From Hyphomicrobiales bacterium (GTDB lineage: Bacteria > Pseudomonadota > Alphaproteobacteria > Rhizobiales > Rhizobiaceae), in contig UBZP01000025.1 of NCBI GenBank assembly GCA_900469965.1, positions 76,441-140,440 on the forward strand: a stretch of 64,000 nucleotides of DNA, given 5' to 3'. Below, in pieces: positions 26,427 to 36,001 of the stretch (the first letter of the stretch is position 1; every line of letters starts with the position of its first letter). The translations under genes were made by a program, and so were the position numbers. The notes beneath the pieces are model-generated. The model did not search any database, had not been told where the DNA came from, and saw only the letters and a list, made by a program, of their open reading frames with translations.

Positions 26427-27137
26427 TCAGATCGGCGAGAACAGGTCGACGAGCTGTTGGCCCCATGGCGGCTGCTGCACCTCCGTCAGGCGCCCGCGGC
26501 CGCCATAGGAGATGCGGGCTTCGGCGATCTTGTCGTAGGAGATGCGGTTGTCGGAATCGACATCCTGCGGCCGCACGATACCGGCGACGTTGAGGATGCG
26601 CAGTTCGTGGTTCACACGCACTTCCTGCGAGCCGCTGATCAGGAGGTTGCCGTTTTCCAGGACGCCGGTGACGACGGCGGCGACGAGCAGGTTCAGCCTT
26701 TCCGAACGCTCCGTCTTGCCGTCACCCTTGGTGCTGGTGGACGAGCCGTAGGTCAGGTCGCCTTCGGTGCTGAGCGAGAAGTTGTCGCCCTCGCCGTCTA
26801 TGGAGAAGTCCATGCCGCTCTTGTTCTCGCGGCTGCGATCGGTCTTGTTGTCGAAGGTCGCCTGGTCGTTCAGGCGGATCGTCACGGTCAGGAGGTCGCC
26901 GACATTGATCGCGCGGGAATCCTTGAACAGGTTCGACTGGCTGTCGCTCCAGGTCGAGTAGCCCGCCATCCTGGTGTGCGCCTGCTTCGGATACAGCGCC
27001 ATCTGCGGGGTCTGCGCGTATTGCAGGCCGCTGCCGATCGGGCTCATGGACGGCGCCTGGCCGATTTCCCTCAGCGCCTGGTTGGCGCAGCCGGACAGGA
27101 GCGAGGTTGCCATCATGGCGAGGGCTAGCTTCTTCAT
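26427..27137 (-). CDS. flgH: Flagellar L-ring lipoprotein FlgH
   Basis: FlgH forms the outer-membrane L-ring. From the ATG at 27137 the protein has 236 residues with a lipoprotein signal peptide and lipobox LLSGC (Cys17). The mature part shows GDLLTVTIRLND and NLLISGSQEVRVNHE, which are typical of FlgH. Its start overlaps the end of motE by four bases. A longer reading to 27704 would cover motE in another frame and was rejected. Confidence 0.96.
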   Translation of the reverse strand: MKKLALAMMATSLLSGCANQALREIGQAPSMSPIGSGLQYAQTPQMALYPKQAHTRMAGYSTWSDSQSNLFKDSRAINVGDLLTVTIRLNDQATFDNKTDRSRENKSGMDFSIDGEGDNFSLSTEGDLTYGSSTSTKGDGKTERSERLNLLVAAVVTGVLENGNLLISGSQEVRVNHELRILNVAGIVRPQDVDSDNRISYDKIAEARISYGGRGRLTEVQQPPWGQQLVDLFSPI

Positions 27138-27676
27138 GACGGATCCTTCGAGGTATTCGGGTCGGATGCCGCAGCGATGATGCTGGCGAGCAAGGCCGCC
27201 TTTTCGGCCTCCATCTCGCTGAGGATCAGGCCGGACATGCGCGGATTGAGTTTCATGACGATCGCGGAGGCGACCTCGGGATTGATCTTCTCGAGCTGGG
27301 CGGCGGCGGCATCCGCCGGCATCTTCTTGTAGATCTCGATGAGCCCGGCTTCGGCGACCTTGAGGAAATCGTTGCGGCGCTTCAGCCAGTCCTCGTATTC
27401 GGCGCGGCGCTCCTCGAGGGTGGCGATCCGGCTGTCCACGTCCTGCTGCAGCTTTTCCAGCTCCTGCTTCTGGAGCAGGTATCGCTGGTCGCGCGCCTTG
27501 TCGGAGATGTTGGTGCAGAATTCGCGGATCTCGTCGGCGGTGGCCGTGCTGGTGACGATGACCGGGCGCTCTTCGGCGAGCGCGCCGGGAATGGCGAGCA
27601 TCAGTGCGCCGGCTGCCGGCAGCAACAGGCTGCGCAGGCTCCGGATCAGGGATGGCTGTTCGATCCTGTTCGTCAT
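27134..27676 (-). CDS. motE: Periplasmic motility protein MotE
   Basis: MotE is a rhizobial periplasmic protein required for proper folding and stability of MotC. The 180-residue protein has a signal peptide (about 1-34, cleaved near ALA). A coiled-coil (about 60-110) is followed by an MgtE-N-like helical domain with the repeated pattern ADAAAAQLEKINPEVASAIV. It overlaps flgI and flgH by four bases each. Confidence 0.92.
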   Translation of the reverse strand: MTNRIEQPSLIRSLRSLLLPAAGALMLAIPGALAEERPVIVTSTATADEIREFCTNISDKARDQRYLLQKQELEKLQQDVDSRIATLEERRAEYEDWLKRRNDFLKVAEAGLIEIYKKMPADAAAAQLEKINPEVASAIVMKLNPRMSGLILSEMEAEKAALLASIIAAASDPNTSKDPS

Positions 27677-28788
27677 TGCAGCACCAATTCTGCCTGGAGC
27701 GCACCGGCGGACTTGATCCCCTGCAGGATCGAGATGATCCCGTCAGGTTTCACGCCGATACTGTTGAGCCCGGAGACCAGCGTCTTGAGGTTCGAGCCGT
27801 TGAGGATGGCGACGGTGCCTCCGTCCTGCTGGGCGACGATGTCGGTGTTCGGCTCCACCGCGGTGACGCCGTCGGAGAAGGGCGCCGGCTGGACGACCTG
27901 CGGCATCTCGGTGACCTGCACCGTCAGCGTGCCGTAGCTCACGGCGACCTGCGAGATGCGGACGTCCTGGCCGATGACGATGGTGCCCGTGCGCTCGTTG
28001 ATCACGACGCGCGCGGGCACGTCGGTCTCGATCACCAGGTTCTCGACCTCCGCCATCAGGCGGGCGAGATCGGCGCGCTTCGGCTTCTGGACATAGACCG
28101 ACTGCGAGTCACGCGCATCGGCGATGCGGCCGCCGTAGCGGGTCGTGGCATAGCGGTTGATCGCGTCGGCCATGCCGACGGCAGTGGAGAAGTCGGGATT
28201 GCGCAGCTGCAACACCAGGTCGGAGCCGTCCTTGAAACGGGCCGGCAGCTCGCGCTCGATGATCGCGCCGTTCGGCACGCGGCCCGCGGTGGTCACGCCC
28301 TGCTGAAGGGTGGCCGCCTCGCCTTGCGCGTTGAAGCCGGTGACCACGACCGAGCCTTGCGCCACGGCATAGATCTGGCCGTCTGCGCCGGTCAGCGAGG
28401 TCATGACGAGCGAGCCGCCGCGCAGCGAGGTGGCATCGCCGAGCGAGCCGACCGTCACGTCGATGCGGCTGCCCGGGCTCGCGAACGGCGGCAGCGTCGC
28501 CGTGACGAGCACCGCGGCGACGTTCCGCGCGCGCGAACGCTCGCCCTCGGTATTGATGCCGAGGTTCTGCAGCATCGATTGCAGCGCCTGCTCGGTGAAC
28601 GGCGAGGAACGCAGGCTGTCGCCCGTGCCCTGCAGGCCGACGACGAGGCCGTAGCCGATCAGCTGGTTGTCGCGTCCCGCCTGCAGCGACGCCACATCCT
28701 TGATGCGCGCGGCCGAATGCGCCGGCGCAACGGAAAGCGCGAGCCCCACCAGGGCGCCCACGAGGCGGGAGAGAAACGCTCTCGTCAT
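27673..28788 (-). CDS. flgI: Flagellar P-ring protein FlgI
   Basis: FlgI forms the periplasmic P-ring around the rod. The 371-residue protein has a signal peptide (about 1-26) and the diagnostic N-terminus RIKDVASLQAGRDNQLIGYG, then LVVGLQGTGD. The C-terminus includes ILQGIKSAGALQAELVLQ. Length is normal. It is coupled to flgA upstream and motE downstream by four-base overlaps. Confidence 0.97.
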   Translation of the reverse strand: MTRAFLSRLVGALVGLALSVAPAHSAARIKDVASLQAGRDNQLIGYGLVVGLQGTGDSLRSSPFTEQALQSMLQNLGINTEGERSRARNVAAVLVTATLPPFASPGSRIDVTVGSLGDATSLRGGSLVMTSLTGADGQIYAVAQGSVVVTGFNAQGEAATLQQGVTTAGRVPNGAIIERELPARFKDGSDLVLQLRNPDFSTAVGMADAINRYATTRYGGRIADARDSQSVYVQKPKRADLARLMAEVENLVIETDVPARVVINERTGTIVIGQDVRISQVAVSYGTLTVQVTEMPQVVQPAPFSDGVTAVEPNTDIVAQQDGGTVAILNGSNLKTLVSGLNSIGVKPDGIISILQGIKSAGALQAELVLQ

Positions 28789-29303
28789 TTTGCCACCACA
28801 TGCACTGTCCGGTCCTCCATGACGGTGCCGGAGACGATCACGCCGGAATCCAGGTTGCGGACCTTGATGAGATCGCCGACCGCGGCGTCGTCCAGCGGCG
28901 ATCCGGAGGCCGTGATCAGCAGCGGGCCGTTGCGGAAGACGAGCCGGACCGTCTTGCCGCGCGAGACGGCGAAGGGCTCGCGCAGAGAAGAGACGAGGAT
29001 GATGCGCCCGGCCACGAGCGTCCGCGTGGTCACCTTGCCGTCGATCGCATCGATCCGCTCCGCATAGCCGGGAGCGATGTTCGGATTGGTGACCGCGACT
29101 TCCTCCAGCGCGCTCGCATCGAGCTGTTCGCCGGGATAGATCGTGCGCTTGGGAATGACGGCGAACCGTCCCTCTGCCAGCGCCGGCGCGGCGGCCGGCA
29201 CGGTCAGCGTTGCGGCCATGGCGACGACGGCGAGAGCCAGCAGCGCCCCGGCCCGGCCGGCGGCGCGCTGTCGTTCAGGGTTCTTTCGCAGGCGAAACAT
29301 CAT
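28785..29303 (-). CDS. flgA: P-ring assembly chaperone FlgA
   Basis: FlgA is the periplasmic chaperone for FlgI. The 172-residue protein has a long basic N-terminus with a signal peptide (about 1-43) and a compact SAF-type domain (IPKRTIYPGEQLDASALEEV at about 50-69, then a C-terminal VKVRNLDSGVIVSGTV-like end). It overlaps flgI by four bases and lies 20 bases after flgG. It is shorter than enterobacterial FlgA, as usual in rhizobia. Confidence 0.93.
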   Translation of the reverse strand: MMFRLRKNPERQRAAGRAGALLALAVVAMAATLTVPAAAPALAEGRFAVIPKRTIYPGEQLDASALEEVAVTNPNIAPGYAERIDAIDGKVTTRTLVAGRIILVSSLREPFAVSRGKTVRLVFRNGPLLITASGSPLDDAAVGDLIKVRNLDSGVIVSGTVMEDRTVHVVAK

Positions 29304-29323
29304 GTCTCCCTCATCTCACGCGG

Positions 29324-30106
29324 CTAGCGGAGGTTCTGGCTGACGACCCGGGCCATCTCGTCTGCCGCCTGGATGATCTTGGAGTTCATCTCATAGGCGC
29401 GCTGGGCCGAGATCAGGTCGGTGATTTCCTTGACCGGGTCGACGTTCGAGGCTTCCAGGTAGTTCTGCTGGATGTAGCCGACGCCGGCTTCGTCCGGCAC
29501 GCCGACCGTCGCGGGGCCGGAGGCCTCCGTCTCGCGGAACAGGTTCTCGCCGAGCGGCTCCAGGCCGGCCTCGTTGACGAAGGTGGCGAGCGTCAGCTGG
29601 CCGAGCTCCTGCTGTTCGCCGTCGACGGTGGCGAAGACCTGGCCGGAGCGGTTGACGGTGATCTCGGTGGCTTCCTGCGGCACCGTGATGCCCGGCGTCA
29701 CCGAGTAGCCGTCGAGGGTCACGAGCTGGCCGTCGGCATTGGTGTTGAACGCGCCGGAGCGGGTGTAGAGGATCGTGCCGTCCGGCGCCTCGATCTGGAA
29801 CCAGCCGCGGCCGACCAGCGCCATGTCGAAGGCGTTGCCGGTCTGGGTGAGCTGGCCCTGCAGGTGCAGGTTTCGCACCGCCGCAGTCTTGACGCCGAGG
29901 CCGATGATCGCGCCTTCCGGCACGATCGCCTGGTTGCCGCGGTTCGGCACGCCCTGGGCCCGTTCGGTCTGGTAGAGCAGGTCCGAGAACTCGGCGCGCG
30001 CCCGCTTGTAGCCGGTGGTATTGATGTTGGCGATGTTGTTCGCGATGACCTCGAGATTGGTCTGCTGCGCGTTCATGCCGGTGGCGGCGATGGCAAGAGC
30101 TTTCAT
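29324..30106 (-). CDS. flgG: Distal rod protein FlgG
   Basis: FlgG builds the distal rod. The 260-residue product starts [20 protein letters not shown] and has the rod signature [19 protein letters not shown]. It ends [20 protein letters not shown] followed by the conserved [10 protein letters not shown] helix. It lies 11 bases after fliE. Confidence 0.97.
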   Translation of the reverse strand: MKALAIAATGMNAQQTNLEVIANNIANINTTGYKRARAEFSDLLYQTERAQGVPNRGNQAIVPEGAIIGLGVKTAAVRNLHLQGQLTQTGNAFDMALVGRGWFQIEAPDGTILYTRSGAFNTNADGQLVTLDGYSVTPGITVPQEATEITVNRSGQVFATVDGEQQELGQLTLATFVNEAGLEPLGENLFRETEASGPATVGVPDEAGVGYIQQNYLEASNVDPVKEITDLISAQRAYEMNSKIIQAADEMARVVSQNLR

Positions 30107-30117
30107 GGCACGTTCCT

Positions 30118-30462
30118 TCAGATCTGCATCCGGGCGACTTCGAGATAGGCGGTGACCACCTTGTCGCGGATCGCGATCGCGGTCTGGAGCGTCTGCTCGG
30201 CGGTCATGACCGCATCAACCACTTCGCGTGTGTTCGCCTTGCCCTGGATGCTCTCGAAGGACTTCGTCTCGCTCGCCCGCAGGCTGGTGACGGTGTCGGT
30301 CGCCATGTCCCCCAGGATCTGGGAGAAGCTCATGGGCTGGGCAGCATTGGCAGCCGCGGAAGGCTGCATGATGCTGGAGGCGGAGACGCTGTTCTCCGTC
30401 AGGGTGCCGGAGAGGGGCGAGGAAGAGGAGAGCGTGCTTACGCTCGTCAGCGATTCAATCAT
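30118..30462 (-). CDS. fliE: Hook-basal body adapter FliE
   Basis: FliE connects the MS-ring and export gate to the rod. The 114-residue protein has a Ser-rich N-terminus and a helical C-terminal half with [20 protein letters not shown], the FliE signature. It overlaps flgC by four bases. Confidence 0.94.
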   Translation of the reverse strand: MIESLTSVSTLSSSSPLSGTLTENSVSASSIMQPSAAANAAQPMSFSQILGDMATDTVTSLRASETKSFESIQGKANTREVVDAVMTAEQTLQTAIAIRDKVVTAYLEVARMQI

Positions 30463-30878
30463 TGCGATGCCCTCAGGAGATCGATGGTCGCACTGATGAG
30501 GTCGCGCGACTGGCGGATGCTTTGCAGATTGGCCTCATAGGACCGGTTGGCTTCCCGCATATCGGCCATCTCGACCAGCACGTTGACGTTCGGGATCTTG
30601 ACCATGCCCTTCTCGTCGGCGGCGGGGTTGCCGGGGTCGAACTCGGCGGAGAACTCGCTTTCGTCCTCGGCCAGCCGGTCGACTTCCACCAGCGAGGCGC
30701 CGACGCTGCGATCGAGCTCGGCGACGAAGGTGATGGTCTTGCGCCGATAGGGATCGGCGCCGGGCACGTCGCCGGTCGAACGGGCGTTGGCCAGGTTCTC
30801 CGAGACGATGCGAATACGGGTGGACTGCGCCTCCAGGCCGGAGGCCGCAACCTTCATCGATGCAATAAGCGGATCCAT
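30459..30878 (-). CDS. flgC: Proximal rod protein FlgC
   Basis: FlgC is a proximal rod subunit. From the ATG at 30878 it has 139 residues, with the N-terminal [20 protein letters not shown] and [11 protein letters not shown] motifs and a C-terminal [20 protein letters not shown] helix. It begins two bases after the flgB stop. Longer upstream readings fall inside flgB and were discarded. Confidence 0.97.
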   Translation of the reverse strand: MDPLIASMKVAASGLEAQSTRIRIVSENLANARSTGDVPGADPYRRKTITFVAELDRSVGASLVEVDRLAEDESEFSAEFDPGNPAADEKGMVKIPNVNVLVEMADMREANRSYEANLQSIRQSRDLISATIDLLRASQ

Positions 30879-30880
30879 TT

Positions 30881-31261
30881 TCAAGTCCTGACAGTCATCA
30901 GCATCATGCGATGAAACGCTTTGACCAGGCCGGCGCTGAGCTCGTACTCCCGCTTGACCTGGCCCTGCTTCATCAGTTCTTCGGCGAGCCCGACCGAGTT
31001 GCCGGAGATCTGGACGCCGACGTCCTCGTTGGCTTCGACATCGGTGACCTCGCCGGTCAGCGAGCCGTCCGTGAAGTGCATCGGATTGGTCGCTGCCATG
31101 CGGATACCGGTGTTTTCCAGCACCGACTGGAACGGCGTCACGTCCTTGGCCTTGTAGCCGGGCGTATTGGCGTTTGCGATGTTGCCGGCAACCACCGACT
31201 GCCGCACGGAGAGCCACTCTGCCTGCTTGGATGCCAGCTCGAAGAATTGGATTGGTTGCAT
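30881..31261 (-). CDS. flgB: Proximal rod protein FlgB
   Basis: FlgB is the first proximal rod subunit and the first gene of the flgB-C-fliE-flgG-A-I-motE-flgH-fliL-P operon. The ATG at 31261 (126 residues, starting [20 protein letters not shown]) is preceded by a GGAG ribosome site. A GTG at 31276 is the alternative. The [15 protein letters not shown] motif is diagnostic. The promoter should lie in 31262-31379, after the terminator of the preceding operon. Confidence 0.96.
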   Translation of the reverse strand: MQPIQFFELASKQAEWLSVRQSVVAGNIANANTPGYKAKDVTPFQSVLENTGIRMAATNPMHFTDGSLTGEVTDVEANEDVGVQISGNSVGLAEELMKQGQVKREYELSAGLVKAFHRMMLMTVRT

Positions 31262-31379
31262 GACGGCGAACTCCACTTTGTTGTCCCGAACCTAGGGACC
31301 TAATCTTGCGTGGGACTTGCCGGCTTTGCTGCGGTGCGCGATCGCCTGGTTTCTCAACGAAAGGCGGCAATCGACGCAG

Positions 31380-31410
31380 AAAAGCCGCCGTGGCGTGCGG
31401 CGGCTTTTTA
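31380..31410 (-). terminator. Rho-independent terminator separating the fliI and flgB operons
   Basis: A perfect 11-base-pair stem (arms 31380-31390 and 31400-31410) ends in AAAAA/TTTTT, giving a U-run in either RNA strand. It lies 22 bases past the stop of the minus-strand gene at 31433 and upstream of flgB, so it marks an operon border. Confidence 0.85.
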
Positions 31411-31432
31411 AAGGCGCGAGAAGGTGCGCGAA

Positions 31433-31987
31433 TCAGTTGCGCTTGTAGACTTCGCCATTGGAGGTGACGATCACCCATTCGCCGTCGCGCTGCTCCAGCG
31501 TGGCCAGCCGGCTGTTGTCGGGCAGGATCGAACCGACGCGCACGATGTACAAGCCCGAGGCGTCCTCGATCAGGGCGCGGCCGTTGGCGACATGCATCAG
31601 GCGGAAGCCGCTCGGGGCGGGCAACGGTTGCTCAAGGGGGTTCTCCGGCGTGCCGGACCGCCCCTCGCGGCCGAGATTGGGCACGGTTGCGGTCTTGACC
31701 GGATCGAGCTCGCGGCGGGGCGCGGCATCGTCGTCGTCGACCATCGCCGCCGGGGACACGCTCATCACCTCGCGGGCAGGCGTCTCCGGCAAGTCGCGCC
31801 GGTCACCCTGCCACAGCGGCGGAACGGAGAATTCCTGCGGGTTCAGGAAGACGTACCACGGGAAGAAGGCCGCGATGGCGGCGAGGCTGATGCCGGCGGT
31901 GATGAGCAACCGATCGGTCAGGCTCCTGGTCTCGTGGTCGAGCCGCCGCAGCGGCGGGACTGCCTTGTCGGCGTCGAAATCCGTCAT
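31433..31987 (-). CDS. Single-pass membrane protein of unknown function, between fliI and flgB
   Basis: The 184-residue protein has a cytoplasmic N-terminus, one membrane helix (about 27-48, [12 protein letters not shown] at its end), a disordered Pro/Asp/Arg-rich linker (about 60-120) and a small C-terminal domain of about 60 residues ([37 protein letters not shown]). The C-terminal part looks like a small beta domain and faintly recalls PilP-type pilot proteins. It lies three bases after fliI and just before a terminator. A flagellar role is inferred from position only. Confidence 0.8.
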   Translation of the reverse strand: MTDFDADKAVPPLRRLDHETRSLTDRLLITAGISLAAIAAFFPWYVFLNPQEFSVPPLWQGDRRDLPETPAREVMSVSPAAMVDDDDAAPRRELDPVKTATVPNLGREGRSGTPENPLEQPLPAPSGFRLMHVANGRALIEDASGLYIVRVGSILPDNSRLATLEQRDGEWVIVTSNGEVYKRN

Positions 31988-31990
31988 GAT

Positions 31991-33406
31991 CTACCCCCTT
32001 GCCCTCACATTGCTGACAGGCTGCTGGTTGGCCGGCGCATTGCGTAGCGCCATCGCCAGGTCGGCGAAGGAATCGGCGGCGGGCTTCTCGCCCGGCGTCT
32101 GCCGCAACACGTCGTAGATGATGGGAACCTGCTTGATCGCCATGTCGAGGTCGGGATCGCTGCCTGCGCGATAGCCGCCGATCAGACGCAGGTCGCGCGT
32201 CTCCTCGTAGCGGTGGACCAGCGCCTTGAGCCGCGCCACCAGCTTTTCCTGGTCGGCCGTCCAGGCCTTGCGGGCAAGACGCGAGATCGACGACAGCGGA
32301 TTGATGGGCGGATAGCGCCCCTCGTCGGCGAGGCTTCGCTCCAGCACGATGTGGCCATCGAGAATGCCGCGGGTCGAGTCGGCGATCGGGTCGTTGTGGT
32401 TGTCGCCATCGACGAGGATGGAGATGATCGCGGTGATCGTTCCCGTCCCCTCGGCGCCGGGCCCTGCCCGCTCCAGCAGCCGCGGCAGCTCGGTGAACAC
32501 GGAGGCCGGATAGCCGCGTGCGATCGGCGGCTCGCCGGAGGCGGTCGCAACCTCGCGGATCGCATGGGCGAAGCGCGTGACGCTGTCGATGATCAGCAGG
32601 ACGTTGTCGCCTTGGTCGCGGAAATGCTCGGCGATGGTGACCGCCGTCAGCGGCGCCATCTTGCGCAGCATCGGGCTTTCGTCGCTGGTCGCGACAACGG
32701 CCACCGATTTCGACAGGTTGTCGCCGAGCGTGTCCTCGATGAACTCGCGCACCTCGCGGCCGCGCTCGCCGACCAGCGCGATCACCACCTTATCGAAGGC
32801 GTCGGCGCGGGCGAGCATCGACAGCAGCGTCGACTTGCCGACGCCGGAGCCGGCGAAGATGCCGAGGCGCTGGCCGAGGCAGAGGGGGGCGAAGATGTCG
32901 ATGGCGCGCACGCCGGTGGCAAAGCCCTTCTCGACGCGGCTGCGCGTCATCGACGGCGGGGCGGTGTTGGAGATCGAGCGACGGACATCGCCCTGCGGCA
33001 GGGGTCCGCGACCGTCGATCGGCTCTCCCAGCGCATTGACCGTGCGGCCGCACCATGCCGCCGCCGGCGCGACGCGGAAGGCGCCCTTGCGGATGACCGT
33101 ATCGTGAATGCCGATCGGCTCGCCCGGTTCGATCGGACACACGACGACGCTGTCGGGTTCGACCCGGACGACCTCACCGAGGTGGATGCCGGTGGAGCTG
33201 CGGTGTGCGACGAACTCGCCGAGCCTGACATGGCGCGACAGGCCGGTGACGGTGTAGTTACCCGCCGCGATCGTCTGCACGTGGCCGCCATGCGCGACGG
33301 AGAACTCCGGGTTGGAATAGCGCTTCACAAGCCCGGCCAGCGCACTGAGCTTGCGTGCGCCGTCACTGGCCGGATGGTCACCCATGGTCGTTTCCGTCAT
33401 GTTCAT
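31991..33406 (-). CDS. fliI: Flagellum-specific ATPase FliI
   Basis: FliI is the hexameric ATPase of the flagellar type III export apparatus, related to the F1 beta subunit. The 471-residue protein has Walker A GSGVGKST (186-193), the GERGREVREF segment with the catalytic Glu214, and Walker B LLIIDSVTR (Asp274). An N-terminal barrel and a C-terminal helical domain complete it. It lies between flgF (six bases away) and the membrane orf at 31433. Confidence 0.97.
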   Translation of the reverse strand: MNMTETTMGDHPASDGARKLSALAGLVKRYSNPEFSVAHGGHVQTIAAGNYTVTGLSRHVRLGEFVAHRSSTGIHLGEVVRVEPDSVVVCPIEPGEPIGIHDTVIRKGAFRVAPAAAWCGRTVNALGEPIDGRGPLPQGDVRRSISNTAPPSMTRSRVEKGFATGVRAIDIFAPLCLGQRLGIFAGSGVGKSTLLSMLARADAFDKVVIALVGERGREVREFIEDTLGDNLSKSVAVVATSDESPMLRKMAPLTAVTIAEHFRDQGDNVLLIIDSVTRFAHAIREVATASGEPPIARGYPASVFTELPRLLERAGPGAEGTGTITAIISILVDGDNHNDPIADSTRGILDGHIVLERSLADEGRYPPINPLSSISRLARKAWTADQEKLVARLKALVHRYEETRDLRLIGGYRAGSDPDLDMAIKQVPIIYDVLRQTPGEKPAADSFADLAMALRNAPANQQPVSNVRARG

Positions 33407-33412
33407 GCCGCG

Positions 33413-34138
33413 TTACTGGCTGCCGCCGAAGGTCTTGATGGCGCTGTCGATCGAGGATTCGCTCTGCTGCAGCAGCGCGTTGATGCTCTCGAAGGCGCGG
33501 GTCACGGTGATGAGCTGGGTCATCTCCGAGATCGCGTTGACGTTGGATTCCTCGACATAGCCCTGCGCCACGCCGGCATCGATCCGGTCGACGACCGGCT
33601 CCGGCGCGAGCGTCGGAATGATGCCGCTGTTGCCGGCGCGGACGAAGCCGCCGGACAGATCCGCCTCGAACAGGCCGAGTGCCGCGATCGGCGCGCCGTT
33701 CTGGTTGAGCTGGCCGTCGGCGCTGATCTTGACCGGACCGGCATTGCCGTCGATCTGGATCGGCGCGCCGCCGACATCGAGTACGGGATAGCCGTTGAGC
33801 GTGACGAGATCGCCGGCCTCGGTCAGGGTGAACCGGCCGTCGCGCGTCAGGGTCTGGCCGGCCGGGGTCTCGATGGCGAACCAGGCATCACCCCTGATCG
33901 CGAAGTCGAGCATGCCGTTGGTTTCCGTCATGCCGCCGTGGCGCGTCGACAGGAACTCGTTGCCCTGGTCGACGAAGGCGACCTTGGCCTTGCCGTTGTC
34001 GGCGACGACGTCGTTGAACTTGATCTCGGTGGCACGGAAGCCCACGGTATTCGAATTGGCGACGTTGTCGGCGAGCGTGGTCATCCGGCGATCGAGTGCG
34101 ATCTGGGACGAAAGCGAGACGTAAAGCCCGGTTTCCAT
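33413..34138 (-). CDS. flgF: Proximal rod protein FlgF
   Basis: FlgF is a rod subunit. The 241-residue protein starts METGLYVSLSSQIALDRRMT, has the NVANSNTVGFRATEIKF rod signature and ends with an ITVTRAFESINALLQQ helix. Its ATG shares one base with the stop codon of the upstream DUF1217 gene (TAATG), indicating translational coupling. Confidence 0.96.
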   Translation of the reverse strand: METGLYVSLSSQIALDRRMTTLADNVANSNTVGFRATEIKFNDVVADNGKAKVAFVDQGNEFLSTRHGGMTETNGMLDFAIRGDAWFAIETPAGQTLTRDGRFTLTEAGDLVTLNGYPVLDVGGAPIQIDGNAGPVKISADGQLNQNGAPIAALGLFEADLSGGFVRAGNSGIIPTLAPEPVVDRIDAGVAQGYVEESNVNAISEMTQLITVTRAFESINALLQQSESSIDSAIKTFGGSQ

Positions 34139-34920
34139 TAGCGGCCTCCGAGTTTGAGATTGTTGATGGAGATGAGCAGATCGGTGGAGATCCCGATCAG
34201 GCCGCCGGCCTGGAATGCCGGCAGCTGACCGCCGCTCGGGGTGGAGGGATGGTCGATCTCCCAAAGGGCGGTAAAGCGTTCGAGAAAGGTGCCGACCTTC
34301 ACCGGATCCTGGAAATCGGCGATGTCGAGGACGTCCTCATAGTAGGCGGACTGGCTGTCGATCTCGGTTGCGACGAATTCGTCCGGCAGCTGAAGGACCG
34401 TGCGAACGACCTGGGACAGCGCCGGATCGGCGATGATCGAATAGCCGCTCGTGATCGCAGGCGCCATGCGCTCGAAATAGAGCGCCAGCCGGACGCCGGA
34501 GTTCTCGGTGCCGGCGTTGATTTCCAGGGTCTGGCGATTGTACTTGTCGACGACGCCCTTCTGGGCGCGGTCGAAACTCGTCGCCGCCTCGCCGTAGCGG
34601 GCGAAGTTCAGCGAGGCCACCAGGTCCTTGTAGCGGCTGTCGGAGAGCTTGTTGGCGAAGGCGTCGTCGCTGTCGGTGCCCTCGGACAGGACCTTGCGCA
34701 TGAAGGCCTTCGCATAGGCCATATCCTCCAGGCCATGCGCCTTCATCGCATAGTTGTAGAGGCGGCTGTCGGCGAAGAACTCGTCGATCGTCTTGATGGA
34801 GCCGATCTTCTCGAGATAGTACGCGCTCTCGCGCTTGACGTCCGGTTGCTCGGCGACCCGCTCCAGCGAGGTCGCGAGATCGGCGGTGATCAGTTTGTAG
34901 CTCGTGTATGTCGTGGTCAC
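34138..34920 (-). CDS. DUF1217-family protein of the flagellar cluster, function unknown
   Basis: A GTG start at 34920 gives 260 residues, beginning with a YTSYKLITADLATSLERVAE motif. It continues as a helical protein with IGSIKTIDEFFADSRLYNYA and a repeated FARYGEA/Y-rich pattern that I associate with the DUF1217 family of Rhizobiales. It has no signal peptide or membrane segment. It is the first gene of the operon leading into flgF and fliI and is divergent from motA, with the shared promoter region at 34921-35107. Being coupled to flgF, it could be an export substrate or assembly factor, but this is inference. Confidence 0.8.
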   Translation of the reverse strand: MTTTYTSYKLITADLATSLERVAEQPDVKRESAYYLEKIGSIKTIDEFFADSRLYNYAMKAHGLEDMAYAKAFMRKVLSEGTDSDDAFANKLSDSRYKDLVASLNFARYGEAATSFDRAQKGVVDKYNRQTLEINAGTENSGVRLALYFERMAPAITSGYSIIADPALSQVVRTVLQLPDEFVATEIDSQSAYYEDVLDIADFQDPVKVGTFLERFTALWEIDHPSTPSGGQLPAFQAGGLIGISTDLLISINNLKLGGR

Positions 34921-35107
34921 GATGGCGGCCCGCGCTGTACGATGTTGCGGGGCACAGTGTCCCCTGTCGCGGGGCAACCTGCGCCACTTTGCTTGCGCGA
35001 ACCTGTAACTGCCGCCGATTGCGGGGATGTGGCGAGGTACAGCCTCACACAAGGCTGGCCCCCTATTCAGGTCTCGTCAGAAATATGTCGAGGCGTGTGG
35101 GCTAGCA

Positions 35108-35986
35108 ATGAACATCATCATCGGTCTGATCGTAACTTTCGGTTGTGTCCTTGGCGGCTACATGGCCATGGGCGGGCATCTCGAAGTCCTCGCCCAGCCG
35201 TTCGAGCTCGTCATCATCGGTGGCGCCGGCGTCGGCGGCTTCATCATGGCGAACACCATGAAGGTCGTGAAGGACACCGGCAAGGCGCTCGGCGAGGCCT
35301 TCAAGCACAAGGTTCCCAAGGAGCGGCACTATCTCGATACGCTCGGCGTCCTCTACAGCCTGATGCGGGACCTGCGCACGAAGTCGCGCAACGAGATCGA
35401 GGCCCATATCGACAATCCCGACGATTCCTCGATTTTCCAGGCCGCGCCGACCGTGCTGCAGAACAAGGAGCTCACCGCGTTCATCTGCGACTACGTGCGC
35501 CTCATCATCATCGGCAACGCCCGGGCCCACGAGATCGAGGCGCTGATGGACGAGGAGATCCAGACCATCACTCACGACAAGATGAAGCCCTACCACGCGC
35601 TGATGACCATGGGCGACGCGTTTCCGGCCATCGGTATCGTGGCCGCCGTTCTCGGGGTGATCAAGGCGATGGGCGCCATCAACGAGTCGCCGGAGATCCT
35701 GGGCGGCAAGATCGCGGCCGCCCTCGTCGGCACCCTTCTCGGCGTGTTCCTCTCCTATTCGATCGTCTCGCCGATCATCGCCAACATCAAGTCGGTGCGC
35801 ACCAAGCAGAACCGGCTCTACGTCATCGTCAAGCAGACGCTGCTCGCCTACATGAACGGCTCCGTGCCGCAGGTCGCGCTGGAATACGGCCGCAAGACGA
35901 TCTCCGCATACGAGCGTCCCTCGATCGACGCGGTCGAGCAGGAAATGATGAACCCTGGCGGCGGCAGCGACGCCAAGGCTGCCTAA
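35108..35986 (+). CDS. motA: Flagellar stator protein MotA
   Basis: MotA forms the proton-conducting stator with MotB. The 292-residue protein has four membrane segments, two near the N-terminus (about 4-20 and 33-50) and two around 165-215, with the [20 protein letters not shown] signature. The cytoplasmic loop carries the charged residues that contact FliG. The ATG at 35108 is chosen because the family N-terminus [20 protein letters not shown] begins there, although its ribosome site is weak. It starts the motA-fliM-fliN-fliG operon. Confidence 0.97.
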   Translation: MNIIIGLIVTFGCVLGGYMAMGGHLEVLAQPFELVIIGGAGVGGFIMANTMKVVKDTGKALGEAFKHKVPKERHYLDTLGVLYSLMRDLRTKSRNEIEAHIDNPDDSSIFQAAPTVLQNKELTAFICDYVRLIIIGNARAHEIEALMDEEIQTITHDKMKPYHALMTMGDAFPAIGIVAAVLGVIKAMGAINESPEILGGKIAAALVGTLLGVFLSYSIVSPIIANIKSVRTKQNRLYVIVKQTLLAYMNGSVPQVALEYGRKTISAYERPSIDAVEQEMMNPGGGSDAKAA

Positions 35987-36001
35987 ATGAGCGGGGAAAC
36001 C

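Noticed and set aside
31262-31379. Search for a perfect TTAA-N7-TTAA box in front of flgB
   Set aside because: No TTAA pair is present, so no CtrA claim is made for this operon; the same holds for the motA/DUF1217 divergent region.
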